From Enterococcus viikkiensis (lineage in GTDB: Bacteria; Bacillota; Bacilli; Lactobacillales; Enterococcaceae), in NCBI RefSeq assembly GCF_005405345.1, contig NZ_BJDW01000003.1:143119-207118 (forward strand): a DNA stretch of 64,000 bases, read 5' to 3'. Below the pieces are notes generated by a model that was not told where the DNA came from, did no database searches, and was given only the letters and a program-made list of their open reading frames with translations. Every line of letters begins with the position of its first letter. Position 1 is the first letter of the stretch. Below, piece after piece: positions 63,897-64,000 of this stretch. The translations under genes and the position numbers were made by a program.

Positions 63897-64000
63897 AGTT
63901 GCTGAAACAAAGCGACAAACAATGTAGACCTTTGAAAACTGAACGAATAAAACAAACCAAATGTGTAGGGCGCTTCTTTTATAGAAGCAAACAACATAGC
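63897..64000 (+). other. rRNA operon leader (16S gene lies beyond the window)
   Basis: Downstream of the promoters, the leader contains GCTGAAACAAAGCGAC and GACCTTTGAAAACTGAACGA, stretches typical of enterococcal and lactobacillal rRNA leaders. The mature 16S 5' end (AGAGTTTGATC) is not reached before base 64000. Confidence 0.8.

Overview
The window is the replication-origin region of a low-GC Gram-positive chromosome, almost certainly an Enterococcus. The gene order rpmH, oriC, dnaA, dnaN, yaaA, recF, gyrB, gyrA, rpsF, ssb, rpsR, gdpP, rplI, dnaB, purA on one side and rnpA, yidC, jag, mnmE, mnmG, rsmG, parA, parB, ychF, guaB, serS on the other, followed by a CroRS-like two-component pair and an rRNA promoter block, is typical of that genus. 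The species cannot be fixed from the sequence alone. The origin lies at about 34.7-36.6 kb: leftward genes are mostly on the minus strand and rightward genes mostly on the plus strand, as expected for co-orientation with replication.

Left arm, accessory part (0-20.5 kb): a ribose operon (rbsK, rbsD continuing off the window, regulator rbsR, three LacI-type operators); an exported alpha/beta hydrolase; a galactitol-family PTS operon (BglG/MtlR-type regulator, EIIA, EIIB, EIIC, polyol-phosphate dehydrogenase) with direct repeats and an imperfect cre upstream; the 3' stub of a broken aldehyde dehydrogenase; a lipoprotein; a HAD phosphatase coupled to an unknown gene; a TMEM175-like channel; a small membrane protein; a ZIP metal transporter; pyruvate oxidase; an orphan mannose-type EIIA; an ABC-F ATPase; a MleR-like LysR regulator; and a DegV lipid-binding protein.

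Left arm, core part (20.5-36.2 kb): purA, dnaB, rplI, gdpP, rpsR, ssb, rpsF, gyrA, gyrB, recF, yaaA, dnaN and dnaA, with TTG starts inferred for gyrA and dnaA, two perfect parS sites near the rpsF-ssb-rpsR operon, and a bipartite oriC (DnaA boxes on both sides of dnaA, and a DnaA-trio-like unwinding element before dnaN).

Right arm (36.6-64 kb): rpmH, rnpA, yidC and jag; then mnmE-mnmG behind a leader that can fold as either a terminator or an antiterminator. Between mnmG and rsmG sits a block of mostly minus-strand genes (42.5-51 kb). It holds a Tim44-like protein and a probable quinate/shikimate-utilisation cluster: type I dehydroquinate dehydratase, shikimate/quinate dehydrogenase, an Fe-S/FMN/FAD old-yellow-enzyme reductase, two MFS transporters and a LysR regulator, with a nearly identical 18-bp box at both controlled promoter regions. 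Then come rsmG-parA-parB, DUF951, ychF and DUF1129; a drug-efflux MFS with DUF4811 and a divergent MerR regulator; guaB; serS with a T-box; CroRS-like genes; and three tandem rRNA promoters at the right edge.

Three copies of a degenerate intergenic element, each placed just before an intrinsic terminator, and a second pair of dispersed repeats are also present. No CRISPR array, insertion sequence, prophage or tRNA gene was seen.
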